A stretch of 64,000 bases of DNA. It comes from Kaistella treverensis. Its GTDB lineage: Bacteria > Bacteroidota > Bacteroidia > Flavobacteriales > Weeksellaceae. Positions 35,449 to 43,666 of this stretch are shown in pieces. The number at the start of each line of letters is the position of its first letter. The stretch's first letter is position 1. A program made the position numbers and the translations under genes. The notes beneath the pieces were generated by a model. That model made no database searches. It saw only the letters and a program-made list of their open reading frames with translations, and had not been told where the DNA came from. The stretch lies in the NCBI RefSeq assembly GCF_900114045.1, contig NZ_FORQ01000001.1, forward strand, positions 682,001 to 746,000. The letters run 5' to 3'.

Positions 35449-36459
35449 TTATTTTTTATCTACGACAATCCTGTCTTTTCTGTTTGCCAATTCCCACGCG
35501 GTTGCAAAAACCAGCTGCGCCCGTTTCTGCAAAGCTTGGTAATCAATTTTGTCCGGTGTGTCACTTGGTTTGTGATAATCTTCGTGAATACCGTCAAAAT
35601 AAAACGCTACTGGAACCCCGTTTTTCGCGAAATTATAATGGTCGGAGCGGTAGTACAAACGGTTTTTATCATTTGGATCGTCGTATTTGTAATTCAGTTC
35701 CAGTTTTACCGTTTCGTTATTGGCTTTTTCATTTATTTTTTTGAGTTCTGTACTTAGCATCTCAGAGCCGATGACATACACGTAATCTTTACCACAATTT
35801 TCTGCATCGCATCTGCCAATCATATCAATGTTAAGGTCGGCCACGGTATTTGCTAAAGGAAAAACCGGGTTTTCAGCATAAAATTTCGAGCCTAAAAGTC
35901 CGTGTTCCTCTCCTGTAACGTGAAGAAACAAGATTGAACGTTCCGGACCATTACCGGCTTTTTTTGCGATTTGAAAAGCTTCCGCCAGTTCCAGAAGCGC
36001 CACCGTTCCGCTGCCGTCGTCATCAGCGCCGTTATAGATTTCGCCGTTCTTCATTCCGACATGATCGTAATGCGCAGAAATCACGATAACTTCCGAAGGT
36101 TTTTCGGTGCCTTCAATAAAAGCCAAAATATTGTCAGACGGCGGCAAAGCGACACGTCGTCCTTTCAACGCTTCCGAGGAAAGCGGCTGATAGAAAGACG
36201 TCATGGATTTCGGGTGCGAAATATCCATTTTTTGATATTCGCCGATGAGATAGCGGCCGGCTTTTTTCTGGCCTTCACTTCCCGTGTCGCGGCCTTCCAT
36301 TTCGTCGCCGGCAACTACGTAAAGGTGAGTTTTCAGTTCATCGGCGGTGATGGAGTTGAAGGATTTCTTAAACGCCGAACCGGAATAAGACATATTCACC
36401 GCGCAGCTTTGGAAAAGCGCCAAGGCGAGCGGCAGAATAAAATAGCTGGATTTTTTCAT
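35449..36459 (-). CDS. M28 family metallopeptidase, lipoprotein
   Basis: This 336-residue zinc exopeptidase-like protein has a lipoprotein signal (hydrophobic residues ending FQSC, cysteine near 19) and an M28 domain. The metal ligands are visible in order: AHYDHVG, YNGADDDGSGTVALLEL, TGEEHGLLGS, NIDMIGRCD and YHKPSDTPDKI. Members are aminopeptidases with a co-catalytic di-zinc site. It is probably anchored in the outer membrane and used for peptide scavenging. It has a short leader, and repeats lie upstream of it. Confidence 0.92.
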   Translation of the reverse strand: MKKSSYFILPLALALFQSCAVNMSYSGSAFKKSFNSITADELKTHLYVVAGDEMEGRDTGSEGQKKAGRYLIGEYQKMDISHPKSMTSFYQPLSSEALKGRRVALPPSDNILAFIEGTEKPSEVIVISAHYDHVGMKNGEIYNGADDDGSGTVALLELAEAFQIAKKAGNGPERSILFLHVTGEEHGLLGSKFYAENPVFPLANTVADLNIDMIGRCDAENCGKDYVYVIGSEMLSTELKKINEKANNETVKLELNYKYDDPNDKNRLYYRSDHYNFAKNGVPVAFYFDGIHEDYHKPSDTPDKIDYQALQKRAQLVFATAWELANRKDRIVVDKK

Positions 36460-36712
36460 GTTTATTTTTTTGAAGTCTAAATATATGTTTTAATTTTCAG
36501 ATTTCGATTTGCAATTTACGGGTTCACTGCGGCGCTTTGCTAAAACTAAAAAATTGGTGATTTTAGCGGGAAATTTTTGCCTGAACCAAATTTGTTAACC
36601 ACAAAAGAAAACAAAGCAGAGGTCTTTTTTGAGAAATAAAGTTCAACAAAGGTGTTTGGTTAAAAATGAGAATTTTGGCTGTTTTAGCGGGAATTTTTAG
36701 CGGCGCGAGGTT
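36460..36712. repeat. Intergenic region with one 121-bp dispersed unit ahead of structured repeat copy B
   Basis: The 349-base gap between the M28 gene and the SemiSWEET gene holds no gene. From about 36560 to 36680 it carries one unit of the 120-123 bp repeat (TTTTAGCGGGAA, then AACCACAAAAG, GTTCAACAAAGGTGTTTGG, TAAAAATGA), followed by the start of a second unit that runs into structured repeat copy B. Confidence 0.65.
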
Positions 36713-36792
36713 GCAGCCCGACTTGAACGGAGCTCTTTTTGCGTAGCGCAGCGGAGCAAAAAAGCGGGAGTGGAAGGCGGATAAAGCTGCCC
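36713..36792 (-). repeat. Structured 3'-end repeat, copy B
   Basis: On the minus strand, 17 bases after the SemiSWEET stop, GGGCAGC opens the element. Stems: GCAGC/GCTGC; CCGCCTT/AAGTCGG with one internal mismatch; and the apical GCTTTTTTGC with GCAAAAAGAGC (one bulged G), capped by a GC-rich loop. It is nearly identical to copy D at 60.5 kb. Confidence 0.8.
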
Positions 36793-36808
36793 AAATAATA
36801 AGTAAAAA

Positions 36809-37066
36809 CTATTTCTGGCGATACCGGAAATAAGCCGCTAAAAGGGCAAGATTTACCAAAACGGCAAATGCGTTGGACAAAATTATCGGGAGCTCGTCTT
36901 TCAGAAATCCGTACCAAACCCAGAGCGAGAGGCCGATTATGAGCACGGCGATCATCATTAAAGAAATATCTTCTACATTTTTTTCTTTCAGTACTTTGAG
37001 AAGTTGGGGCAGCATTGCCACGGAAGTAATGCCGCCGGCGACGAGACCTAAAATATTTTCATTCAT
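36809..37066 (-). CDS. SemiSWEET family sugar transporter
   Basis: This 85-residue protein consists of three membrane helices with the PQ motif in TSVAMLPQLLKVLKEKNVEDIS near residue 20, which identifies a SemiSWEET (MtN3/SWEET half-repeat) protein. Such proteins act as homodimers that move sugars down their gradient. The central WVWYGFLKDELPIILSNA segment fits the family. It is flanked by dispersed repeats, with structured copy B right behind its stop. Confidence 0.88.
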   Translation of the reverse strand: MNENILGLVAGGITSVAMLPQLLKVLKEKNVEDISLMMIAVLIIGLSLWVWYGFLKDELPIILSNAFAVLVNLALLAAYFRYRQK

Positions 37067-37315
37067 GTTTTTGATGTAAAAAACGAATTTAGGGAAATTC
37101 GAGGAAAGGGAAAATTGAAAAATAGGCCTCTAAGACGGCAAATTTTCTGAAGACAGCCACCGGAGACTTACATCACATGATAAAAAAAGGAGGCGGGCGC
37201 TCCATTTCCCGACTTTGGTAACAATATGTAAAATTGCCTTCAGTTTAAAAAAATCAAAATCATAAAACAAGTTTAAACAGGAGAAAGGAAAAAGAGCTTT
37301 TCAGATCCATATAGC
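37067..37315. other. Intergenic region between the SemiSWEET gene and glf
   Basis: I see no gene. A short AT-flanked hairpin (GGCCTCTAAGACGGC, then A/T-rich) lies near 37126-37143. The rest has no clear structure. It marks the left border of a patch that ends at tRNA-Ser and looks accessory. Confidence 0.4.
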
Positions 37316-38464
37316 TTATTTCGCTGATGCGACATTGGCCGGTTTCAAAACATCTTTACGTTCAAGTTGAAAAAACAGGTCCAGAGCGTTCCTGAAAGCC
37401 TGGTCCATATTAAAATACTTATAGTTGGCGAGGCGACCGACAAAGAAAACATCGGTGAGTTTATCTGCTTCTGCCTTATACTGTTCGTAAATTTCCTGGT
37501 TTTTATCGTTAGGCACCGGATAATAAGGTTCACCTTCATCAACTGTAAATTCCTTGACGATACAGGTTTTCTCTGACTGTTGATTACCAAAATGTTTATA
37601 TTCTACAATTCTGGTATATTCCACTTCAGGTCCGGGATAATTGACCACTGAGTTTTCCTGGAAGTACTCCTGATCCAGTTGTTCTGTTACGAAATTAATA
37701 GATCGGTATTCTAATTTCTGAGTTAAATCAGATTTAAACCGGAAAAACCGGTCAATCGGACCTGTATAAAAAAGTTTGTCATAGTCGCCCAACTGGTCTT
37801 CCACCTCAAAATAATCTGTATTTAGTAACACCATTATGTTAGGATTATTCAGCATTCTTTCAAAAAGCTGGGTATAGCCGCCTTTTGGAAGAGCCTGATA
37901 CTTGTCTGAAAAATAACGGTCATCGAAATTATCACGAACTGGAATACTATCCAGTACTGATGCGTGCAGCTCCTCGGGGTATTTATCCCATTGCTTTTTG
38001 GTGTAGTGCCTGAACATTTTTTCGTATAATACGCAGCCGACCTTATTCAGTACTGCCTCCTCGCCGTTTGAGGGTTCGTCAACAGGTATGCGGTGGGATT
38101 CTAGCCAGGTTCGCATTTCTTCTTCCTCTCGCATATGAAGGTTAAACAGTGTATTCACTGTAGTGATATTTACTAGAATAGGAACTGTTTTACCCTCCAC
38201 TCTTGCAATTACGCGGTGCTGCCATGAATACCATTCTGAAAATTGGTTCACATAATCCCACACGTCTTCATCATTGGTATGGAACAAATGGGCTCCATAT
38301 TTTGAGGTTAAAATGCCGTTCTGATCTACAAAGTCGTAACAATTTCCGGCGATATGATCTCTCTTCTCAATGATTAAAACTCTTTTGCCCAGAGCAGCAT
38401 ACCGCTCTGCCAGCACAGCTCCGGAGATACCGGCACCAATAATTACAATATCAAAATTTTTCAT
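37316..38464 (-). CDS. glf: UDP-galactopyranose mutase
   Basis: This 382-residue flavoenzyme converts UDP-galactopyranose to UDP-galactofuranose for surface polysaccharides. The FAD motif IIGAGISGAVLAERYA is at the N-terminus, followed by EKRDHIAGNCYD, the GAHLFHTN motif, and the catalytic-region arginines in FYTGPIDRFF and INFVTEQLDQEYFQ. Length fits bacterial Glf. It overlaps the upstream glycosyltransferase by 4 bases (ATGA), so the two are translationally coupled. Codon choice looks somewhat different from the flanking core genes by eye. Confidence 0.95.
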   Translation of the reverse strand: MKNFDIVIIGAGISGAVLAERYAALGKRVLIIEKRDHIAGNCYDFVDQNGILTSKYGAHLFHTNDEDVWDYVNQFSEWYSWQHRVIARVEGKTVPILVNITTVNTLFNLHMREEEEMRTWLESHRIPVDEPSNGEEAVLNKVGCVLYEKMFRHYTKKQWDKYPEELHASVLDSIPVRDNFDDRYFSDKYQALPKGGYTQLFERMLNNPNIMVLLNTDYFEVEDQLGDYDKLFYTGPIDRFFRFKSDLTQKLEYRSINFVTEQLDQEYFQENSVVNYPGPEVEYTRIVEYKHFGNQQSEKTCIVKEFTVDEGEPYYPVPNDKNQEIYEQYKAEADKLTDVFFVGRLANYKYFNMDQAFRNALDLFFQLERKDVLKPANVASAK

Positions 38465-39552
38465 GCTAAAACTTTATTAATAATGTGAGACATTTTTTCT
38501 ACCGTATTATCCCAGGAAGTTTTTTCCAGAATCTCACGATAAGCGTTTTCGAAGCCCGAAACCGGATTGTCGATTGCGTTGCAAAAGTACGCTTCATCGG
38601 ATACCAGATTTATACAGGAACTGAAATCGCGAACTACATCTTTTATTTTTGTCGAAATGATTGGTTTATTTGCAGCCATATACTCCAAGGTTTTGGTAGG
38701 ACTGATATACCTTGTGGCTTCATTTAAGGCGAAAGGCATCATCGCAAAATCAAAAAAATGCAAGTACCGGGGCAACTCATCGTATGTTTTCATTCCCAAA
38801 TAATATATATTGTCTGCCTGCGGCAGATCACTGGTTTCAATTTTACAAAGCGGGCCAATCATTACAAAGGCAAATTCCGGCTTTCTGGCCGCGGTTTTCC
38901 GAATAAGGTCCAGATCGATACGTTCGTCGATGACGCCGTAGTAACCTATTATAGGCTCTCCAATCCGTTGAAGGTCAAATGGTTTATTGAATTTCTCTGC
39001 GGTTGCATTTGAAAAATGGCCTACATCTACAGAACTTGGAAAACAAAACACATTATGATGATTTGTCGCTTTAACGTCGTACAGCGATTTCCCGCCTGCG
39101 TACACGATGTCAGCAGCAGCCAGAAGTGTCTTTTCCTGATTTATTAGATGAGGTGAGGCTCCTTTGAACAGACTAAGTTCATCCATGCAGTCGTACACCA
39201 CAATATCAAAGTCCACCGACTCCAGAACAGATACAAAAGCAGGTGAATAAAACCATCCCACCGGATGGTTAGTCGTACGCAGATGCTTTTTAAGATATGA
39301 ACCCAAATCGCCCAGATCTTTTACAAGCGGCTTGCAGATGTGTATGTTTTCATGGATTTTAAAAATGGTGATATAGGATTTATCTTTGCTGTACACCTCC
39401 ACGGGTTCTTCTACAACAAGAATTTTAAATGTTTCAGCTAGGCGGCTGATAATATGCTGCGGCCTCTGATATACAAAATCCCACCGCAAATGGCAAAAAA
39501 CTATAATATCATAATCCGGTAAAATTCGCGGGTTGTACAAATAATTATTCAT
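38461..39552 (-). CDS. GT4-like glycosyltransferase linked to glf
   Basis: This 363-residue protein looks like a GT-B fold glycosyltransferase. The N-terminus DIIVFCHLRWDFVYQRPQHIISRLAE is a recognisable start for a set of GT4-like enzymes, and the C-terminal half carries IGYYGVIDERIDLDLI, FVMIGPL and SPTKTLEYMAANKPIISTKI, the nucleotide-sugar binding region. It overlaps glf and is probably a galactofuranosyl- or other sugar transferase for a cell-surface glycan; the acceptor is unknown. Confidence 0.85.
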   Translation of the reverse strand: MNNYLYNPRILPDYDIIVFCHLRWDFVYQRPQHIISRLAETFKILVVEEPVEVYSKDKSYITIFKIHENIHICKPLVKDLGDLGSYLKKHLRTTNHPVGWFYSPAFVSVLESVDFDIVVYDCMDELSLFKGASPHLINQEKTLLAAADIVYAGGKSLYDVKATNHHNVFCFPSSVDVGHFSNATAEKFNKPFDLQRIGEPIIGYYGVIDERIDLDLIRKTAARKPEFAFVMIGPLCKIETSDLPQADNIYYLGMKTYDELPRYLHFFDFAMMPFALNEATRYISPTKTLEYMAANKPIISTKIKDVVRDFSSCINLVSDEAYFCNAIDNPVSGFENAYREILEKTSWDNTVEKMSHIINKVLA

Positions 39553-39568
39553 GCTGTTGATTTAGTAA

Positions 39569-40015
39569 GATCAGCGCGAGTTTATTCAAAAGATTCATGC
39601 TGGAGGGGATTCTGTGGGTGAAATATTTTTGTTTTCTAATGGCGCATACGTTGTAAACGCTGTAGCCATGGAAGAATGTTCTGTATTTAGGCTGCCAACA
39701 GCCCAATTTGTGCAGCTTTTAAAATCCAATTTCGAAATACAGCTTCGGTTTCTTCGATATCTTGCAGAAAACACTTATCAAAGCTACCTCGTTCTAAACA
39801 GTTTAACCACTAAAGATGCCACTCAACAGCTGCTGAATCTGCTGGAACATCTAAAGGGTCCCGAAAACACAAAAAGATACTCATACCGAATACCTTATAC
39901 CAGAAAAGAAATAGCACATTTAACCGGACTGCGGATTGAAACTGTAATACGGACTTTTAAAAAGATGGAAGCGGACAACGTAATAAAAATCATGAAAGGA
40001 CGCGTATATTACTGA
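39569..40015 (+). pseudogene. 5'-truncated Crp/Fnr family regulator
   Basis: The frame encodes the second half of a Crp/Fnr regulator. It begins mid cyclic-nucleotide-binding domain (REFIQKIHAGGDSVGEIFLFSNG) and runs into a complete winged helix (TRKEIAHLTGLRIETVIRTFKKM). Homology to the family continues upstream of the first possible start (GTG at 39614) to base 39569, where it is cut by two stop codons in tandem (39563-39568). About 80 N-terminal residues are missing against the normal 210-230. It therefore looks like a gene broken by a rearrangement whose breakpoint lies beside the glycosyltransferase start. A shortened protein from the GTG is possible. Confidence 0.75.
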
Positions 40016-40344
40016 GTTAAACAATATTAAATTGCACAGACCAAGCGCTATGCTTCTTGATGAAACCCACTGGTAACTAAAAAAATCTGTAAAGCCTTAA
40101 ATTAAGGTTACCGTCCGCTCTTCAATACTTTAAACTTGTTCATCAGCGTTTCGCACGTAATGTTTTTCTGTTGTTTAAAAGATAGCTGAAGGTTTCAATA
40201 TTTTGGTCGTAAACTTTCAAGGAATGTACTAAATAAATTTGCAAAAGAGCGGTGAGTACCTCGTTACATTTTGCAAGTACTCCCCTCGGTACTCCCTTTT
40301 GATTTGTATTAATTTGGTATTATTTGATACCTCCTTAAATACAA
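40016..40344. mobile_element. Possible remnant of an integrated element next to tRNA-Ser
   Basis: This 330-base gap has no intact gene. On the minus strand one frame reads TTEKHYVRNADEQV then stop (about 40127-40174), which resembles the C-terminus of tyrosine recombinases, whose catalytic tyrosine lies in TTxxHY-like motifs. Nearby, at 40256-40302, GAGTACC, AGTACT and GGTACTC form direct and inverted repeats of a kind seen around integrase genes. The tRNA-Ser 3' end, a classic integration site, is 60 bases away. Confidence 0.4.
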
Positions 40345-40378
40345 AAAAGCCTTTAAACACTAGTATTTAAAGGCTTTT
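40345..40378 (-). terminator. Terminator of tRNA-Ser
   Basis: A perfect 13-bp stem AAAAGCCTTTAAA/TTTAAAGGCTTTT encloses 8 bases, 25 bases beyond the tRNA 3' end. On the minus strand it is followed by a T-run. Confidence 0.85.
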
Positions 40379-40402
40379 GATGTATTCTAGTTTCTCAACC
40401 AG

Positions 40403-40487
40403 CGGAGGAATAGGGATTCGAACCCCAGGACCTGTTACAGTCAACAGTTTTCAAGACTGCCGCAATCGACCACTCTGCCATTCCTCC
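40403..40487 (-). tRNA. tRNA-Ser(TGA)
   Basis: The minus strand encodes an 85-base class II tRNA: acceptor GGAGGAA/TTCCTCC, discriminator G, anticodon loop CTTGAAA with anticodon TGA (complement at 40451-40453), a long variable arm, and the T arm around GGTTCGAATCC. CCA is not encoded. It reads UCA and related serine codons. Confidence 0.96.
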
Positions 40488-40596
40488 AGTGAAAGTGATT
40501 TCTCATTTTCAGTGGTGCAAATATAATTAGCTTTTCCCTTGTGACCAAATTTTTTATTGAAAAAAGTGGTAAACACCTCACCGTCAAAGGAAAAAA

Positions 40597-40962
40597 TTAA
40601 TTTTTAGCTACCTGAAAACCCAGGAAAACCGCCAATAATCCCAACGCCACACTCACAAAAATATAGATCAGCAGCATCGAATAATTTCCGCTTTGCCATA
40701 AAGAATAATTTTCAGCAGAAAAAGCAGAAAATGTGGTAAAACCACCACAAAAACCGGTGATTAAAAGAAATTTGAGGTAATTGTCAACTTTCAGAAAGTA
40801 AGAAGCTAGAACACCGATTAAAAAACACCCGACGATATTTACCACAAATGTTCCGAGCGGAAATGAGTTGAAATTCCCCAGCTTTTGGGTATAATTCGAA
40901 ATTAGGAAGCGCAAAACGCTTCCTAATCCGCCACCTATGAATATGTAAAATAGGTTTTTCAT
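40597..40962 (-). CDS. crcB: Fluoride channel CrcB (Fluc)
   Basis: This 121-residue protein forms the dual-topology dimeric channel that exports fluoride. It has four membrane helices and the signature GFCGGFTTFSAF near residue 75, with the pore phenylalanines and polar track; the N-terminal GGGLGSVLRF and the conserved asparagine in VVNIVGCF are also present. It lies 19 bases downstream of trxB on the same strand and is probably cotranscribed. No fluoride riboswitch can fit in that gap. Confidence 0.93.
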   Translation of the reverse strand: MKNLFYIFIGGGLGSVLRFLISNYTQKLGNFNSFPLGTFVVNIVGCFLIGVLASYFLKVDNYLKFLLITGFCGGFTTFSAFSAENYSLWQSGNYSMLLIYIFVSVALGLLAVFLGFQVAKN

Positions 40963-40981
40963 TGCTTTTACCGGCTAAAAT

Positions 40982-41923
40982 TTATTCCAAACCGGCTAAG
41001 TATTTCTCCGCATCCATCGCAGCCATACAGCCGCTTCCAGCCGCTGTAATCGCCTGACGGTAATGGCTGTCCTGAACGTCACCCGCTGCAAAAACTCCGG
41101 GAAGATTGGTTAAAGTTGTGCCCGGAATGGTATTGATGTAACCGTTTTCGTCGAGGTTGATTTGCCCCGCGAAAATTTCGGTGTTCGGTTTGTGACCGAT
41201 CGCGATAAAAATTCCGTGAACATCAATCGTAGATTTTTCCTGAGTAAGATTATTGATCACCACTCCCCTTTCTACTAAGTTATTTTCACCTTGAATTCCG
41301 ATGAGTTCGTGGTTGAATTTCACTTCGATATTTGGGGTGTTGCTCACACGGTGTATCATCGCTTTTGAAGCGCGGAAATGGTCTTTACGAACCAACAGCG
41401 TTACTTTATTGGTCAGTTTTGCGAGGTAAGTCGCTTCTTCAGCTGCGGTATCGCCGGCACCCACCACGATGACGTCTTTACCTTTATAGAAAAATCCGTC
41501 GCAGGTTGCACAGGCAGAAAGACCGCCGCCGGAATATTTTTTTTCGTCATCTAAACCCAAATATTTCGCAGTTGCGCCAGTAGAAATAATTACGGTTCGT
41601 GCCAGAATTTCTTTTTTACCTGCCCAAAGTTTGTGTACGCCGCCAACCTCCGTAGAAAATTCAGCTTTGGTAATCATCTCGTAGATAACTTTGGTGTCGA
41701 ATCTTTCAGCCTGCTTTTGCAGGTCCATCATCATCTGCGGACCGGTAACGCCGTCGGCATAACCCGGGAAATTATCCACTTCAGTAGTTGTGGTAAGCTG
41801 GCCGCCTGGTTCGAGGCCGGTATATAATTGGGGTTTTAAATCTGCTCTGGCAGCGTAAATTGCCGCGGTAAAACCGGAAGGCCCGGAACCTACAATTACG
41901 CAATCTAAAATATTTTCTTCCAT
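40982..41923 (-). CDS. trxB: Thioredoxin-disulfide reductase
   Basis: This 313-residue flavoprotein reduces thioredoxin with NADPH. The FAD motif GSGPSGFTAAIYAARA is at the N-terminus, the redox-active CATCDG near residue 138, the NADPH motif VVGAGDTAAEEATYL after it, and GVFAAGDVQDSHYRQAITAAGSGC at the C-terminus. A 13-base palindrome (TTCGGTTACCGAA) lies about 57 bases before the start codon and could be an operator. crcB follows closely. Confidence 0.96.
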   Translation of the reverse strand: MEENILDCVIVGSGPSGFTAAIYAARADLKPQLYTGLEPGGQLTTTTEVDNFPGYADGVTGPQMMMDLQKQAERFDTKVIYEMITKAEFSTEVGGVHKLWAGKKEILARTVIISTGATAKYLGLDDEKKYSGGGLSACATCDGFFYKGKDVIVVGAGDTAAEEATYLAKLTNKVTLLVRKDHFRASKAMIHRVSNTPNIEVKFNHELIGIQGENNLVERGVVINNLTQEKSTIDVHGIFIAIGHKPNTEIFAGQINLDENGYINTIPGTTLTNLPGVFAAGDVQDSHYRQAITAAGSGCMAAMDAEKYLAGLE

Positions 41924-41979
41924 TAATAAAAGTTAAGGTTGAGGTAGAATTTTTAAAGTTTCAAAAATCGTGATTTATT

Positions 41980-41992
41980 TTCGGTTACCGAA
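41980..41992. promoter_or_regulatory. Perfect palindrome upstream of trxB, candidate operator
   Basis: TTCGGT, T, ACCGAA is a perfect 6-1-6 inverted repeat located 57-69 bases upstream of the trxB ATG. Size and position suit a dimeric regulator. I cannot name the protein. Confidence 0.4.
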
Positions 41993-41999
41993 TTATTTA

Positions 42000-42093
42000 C
42001 CGATGAATTTTTTCAATGATTAAAAAATTGCGGCTTTTGCTAAAACTGAAAAATTTGTCGTTTTATGCCGATATTTTTAAAAAAGACGGCTTT
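42000..42093. repeat. Degenerate part of the dispersed repeat ahead of structured copy C
   Basis: This stretch (GCGGCTTTTGCTAAAACTGAAAAATT, read in pieces, then GTCGTTTTATGCCGATATTTTT) resembles a decayed 120-bp unit like those beside copies B and D. No gene is seen in the 262-base gap between trxB and holA. Confidence 0.4.
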
Positions 42094-42172
42094 GCGACCC
42101 GAGCTGAGTGGAGCTCTTTTGCGGAGCGAAGCGGAGCAAAAAAGCGGGAACGGAGCGCGGATAAAGTCGCCC
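42094..42172 (-). repeat. Structured 3'-end repeat, copy C (compensatory changes)
   Basis: On the minus strand, 13 bases after the holA stop, the element begins GGGCGAC. Its outer stem is GCGAC/GTCGC instead of GCAGC/GCTGC, and the second stem is CCGCGCT/AGCTCGG instead of CCGCCTT/AAGTCGG. In both stems the two sides changed together so that pairing is kept. The apical poly-T/poly-A hairpin is present and one base pair shorter than in copies B and D. Confidence 0.8.
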
Positions 42173-42185
42173 GAAAAATACTTTA

Positions 42186-43223
42186 CTACAATTTCACCTT
42201 GTATTGATCCACGTGCAGAATTTTGTAAACCAGTTCTTTCAGCAGTTCATTTTCGGTCATGTTGATGGCGCCCAGACCTTTGCTTTTCAAGTCCATTTCG
42301 CGCAGAACCGAAATAATACGCGTGGCGCTTTTCAGGTTGTAAAACCGTGCAGCTTCGCCAAAATCCTTGATGAAATATGGATTTATTCCCATAGCAGCGG
42401 CCTGGTTTTGCGGTGCTTCACCTTTCATGGTGTGGAAAATAATAAGGTTGGAAAAGAAATTATACAAATTTCCCATCATCATCGGAAAGGGATTTTGTTT
42501 TGCCGATTTCCCCAGAAAATGCGCGATTCTATACGACTGCACCGCATCTTTTTTGCCTAAAGATTTGATGAGCTCGAAAATATTGAAATCTTTGCTGATA
42601 CCAATGTGCGTTTCGATGGTTTTTTCGTCCAGAATCTCGCCGTTTTTCAAAATCATTTTCAGCTTCTGAAGTTCGTTTGAAATCCGCGAAAGATCGGTGC
42701 CTAAGTATTGCGAAAGCAAAGTCGGGATATTTGGTTTTGACTTTAGGTTTAAAGAGCGCAACTCCGTTTCAATCCAGTTCGGGATGTGGTAATCTTTAAT
42801 TTTTTCGCTTAAAAACAGCATTTTTTTCTGATTCAGCACTTTGCTAAAAGCTTTGCGCGAATCCACTTTTTTGTATTTGTAACCAATCACCAAAAGTGTT
42901 GATTCTACGGGATTTTCGCTGTATAATTTTAAAGCTGTCGCTTCGGCTTCAGTGAGTTTTATTTCCTGTGCTTCCTTTAAAATAATTACCTGTTTGTCGC
43001 CCATCATCGGGAACTGGCGCGCCAGCGAAAGCACTTCGCTGAACGTGGTGTCTTTGCCGTAAACGACGGTCTGGTTAAAAGCTTTTTCGTCTTCCGAAAG
43101 CACCTCGTTTTCAAAAGCTTTCAGGGCAACATCTATGAAAAAAGGTTCTTCGCCATGGAAAAAATAAATCGGCAAAAGCTCTTTATTTTTGATATTTTTG
43201 AGGATTAAATCTAATTCTTTCAT
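42186..43223 (-). CDS. holA: DNA polymerase III subunit delta
   Basis: This 345-residue protein is the delta subunit of the clamp loader, which opens the beta clamp. The N-terminus has YFFHGEEPFFIDVALKAFE, the typical HolA start, followed by the AAA+-like domain (MMGDKQVIILKEAQEI) and the C-terminal collar domain. Its start codon is separated by only 2 bases from the divergent gene at 43226, so its promoter must lie inside that gene or be very compact. Confidence 0.9.
   Translation of the reverse strand: MKELDLILKNIKNKELLPIYFFHGEEPFFIDVALKAFENEVLSEDEKAFNQTVVYGKDTTFSEVLSLARQFPMMGDKQVIILKEAQEIKLTEAEATALKLYSENPVESTLLVIGYKYKKVDSRKAFSKVLNQKKMLFLSEKIKDYHIPNWIETELRSLNLKSKPNIPTLLSQYLGTDLSRISNELQKLKMILKNGEILDEKTIETHIGISKDFNIFELIKSLGKKDAVQSYRIAHFLGKSAKQNPFPMMMGNLYNFFSNLIIFHTMKGEAPQNQAAAMGINPYFIKDFGEAARFYNLKSATRIISVLREMDLKSKGLGAINMTENELLKELVYKILHVDQYKVKL
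43193..43200 (+). promoter_or_regulatory. Candidate -7 box (TATTTTTG) inside the holA coding region
   Basis: A perfect TAnnTTTG box lies 25 bases ahead of the ATG at 43226 and is contained in the first codons of holA. No TTTG with proper spacing is seen. Confidence 0.4.
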
Positions 43224-43225
43224 AA

Positions 43226-43660
43226 ATGGACCTGCCGAAACTGAGTTTTGAAAACACCTTTGACTTTGAAATCAGGAGAGACAAAGATAAGTTTTTTATT
43301 TATGATTTGGCGCGCAAATCCTGGCTTCTGCTAACGCCGGAAGAATGGGTACGACAACATTGGCTGCATTATTTCCACATCATTAAAGGCCGGAATTTGT
43401 CATCACTAATTCTGGAAAAAAAGCTGGTTTTAAACGGAACCACGAAAAGAATTGATTTGCTCGTCACTGAAAAAACGGTTGCTAAAATTTTGGTGGAATG
43501 CAAAGCGCCGCACATCAAGTTAACCGAAAAAACATTTGAGCAGACCGCGCGCTACAATTCCATTATCGGGGCAGAAGAAATTATCTTAAGCAACGGCATT
43601 CAACATATTTTTGCGAAATTTGCCGATAATCACTACCAATTTTCACCTGCAACTTTTTAA
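43226..43660 (+). CDS. PD-(D/E)xK protein, HsdR N-terminal-like
   Basis: This 144-residue protein resembles the N-terminal nuclease-fold domain of type I restriction HsdR subunits, found alone beside holA in many flavobacteria. The nuclease-like motif is readable as RIDLLV, then KILVECKAP (D, E, K in place), preceded by a hydrophobic helical half with EEWVRQHWLHYF. The rest of a restriction system is absent, so it probably acts in DNA metabolism rather than in restriction; its substrate is unknown. It is divergent from holA with a 2-base gap, and NhaC follows after 6 bases. Confidence 0.8.
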   Translation: MDLPKLSFENTFDFEIRRDKDKFFIYDLARKSWLLLTPEEWVRQHWLHYFHIIKGRNLSSLILEKKLVLNGTTKRIDLLVTEKTVAKILVECKAPHIKLTEKTFEQTARYNSIIGAEEIILSNGIQHIFAKFADNHYQFSPATF

Positions 43661-43666
43661 TTTTTA

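Noticed and set aside
40963-40981. Fluoride riboswitch ahead of crcB
   Set aside because: Only 19 bases separate trxB and crcB, too short for the aptamer.
42016-42265. Plus-strand frames over structured repeat copy C
   Set aside because: They arise from the repeat; similar frames at 56167-56404, 60478-60666 and 36684-36917 come from the other copies.
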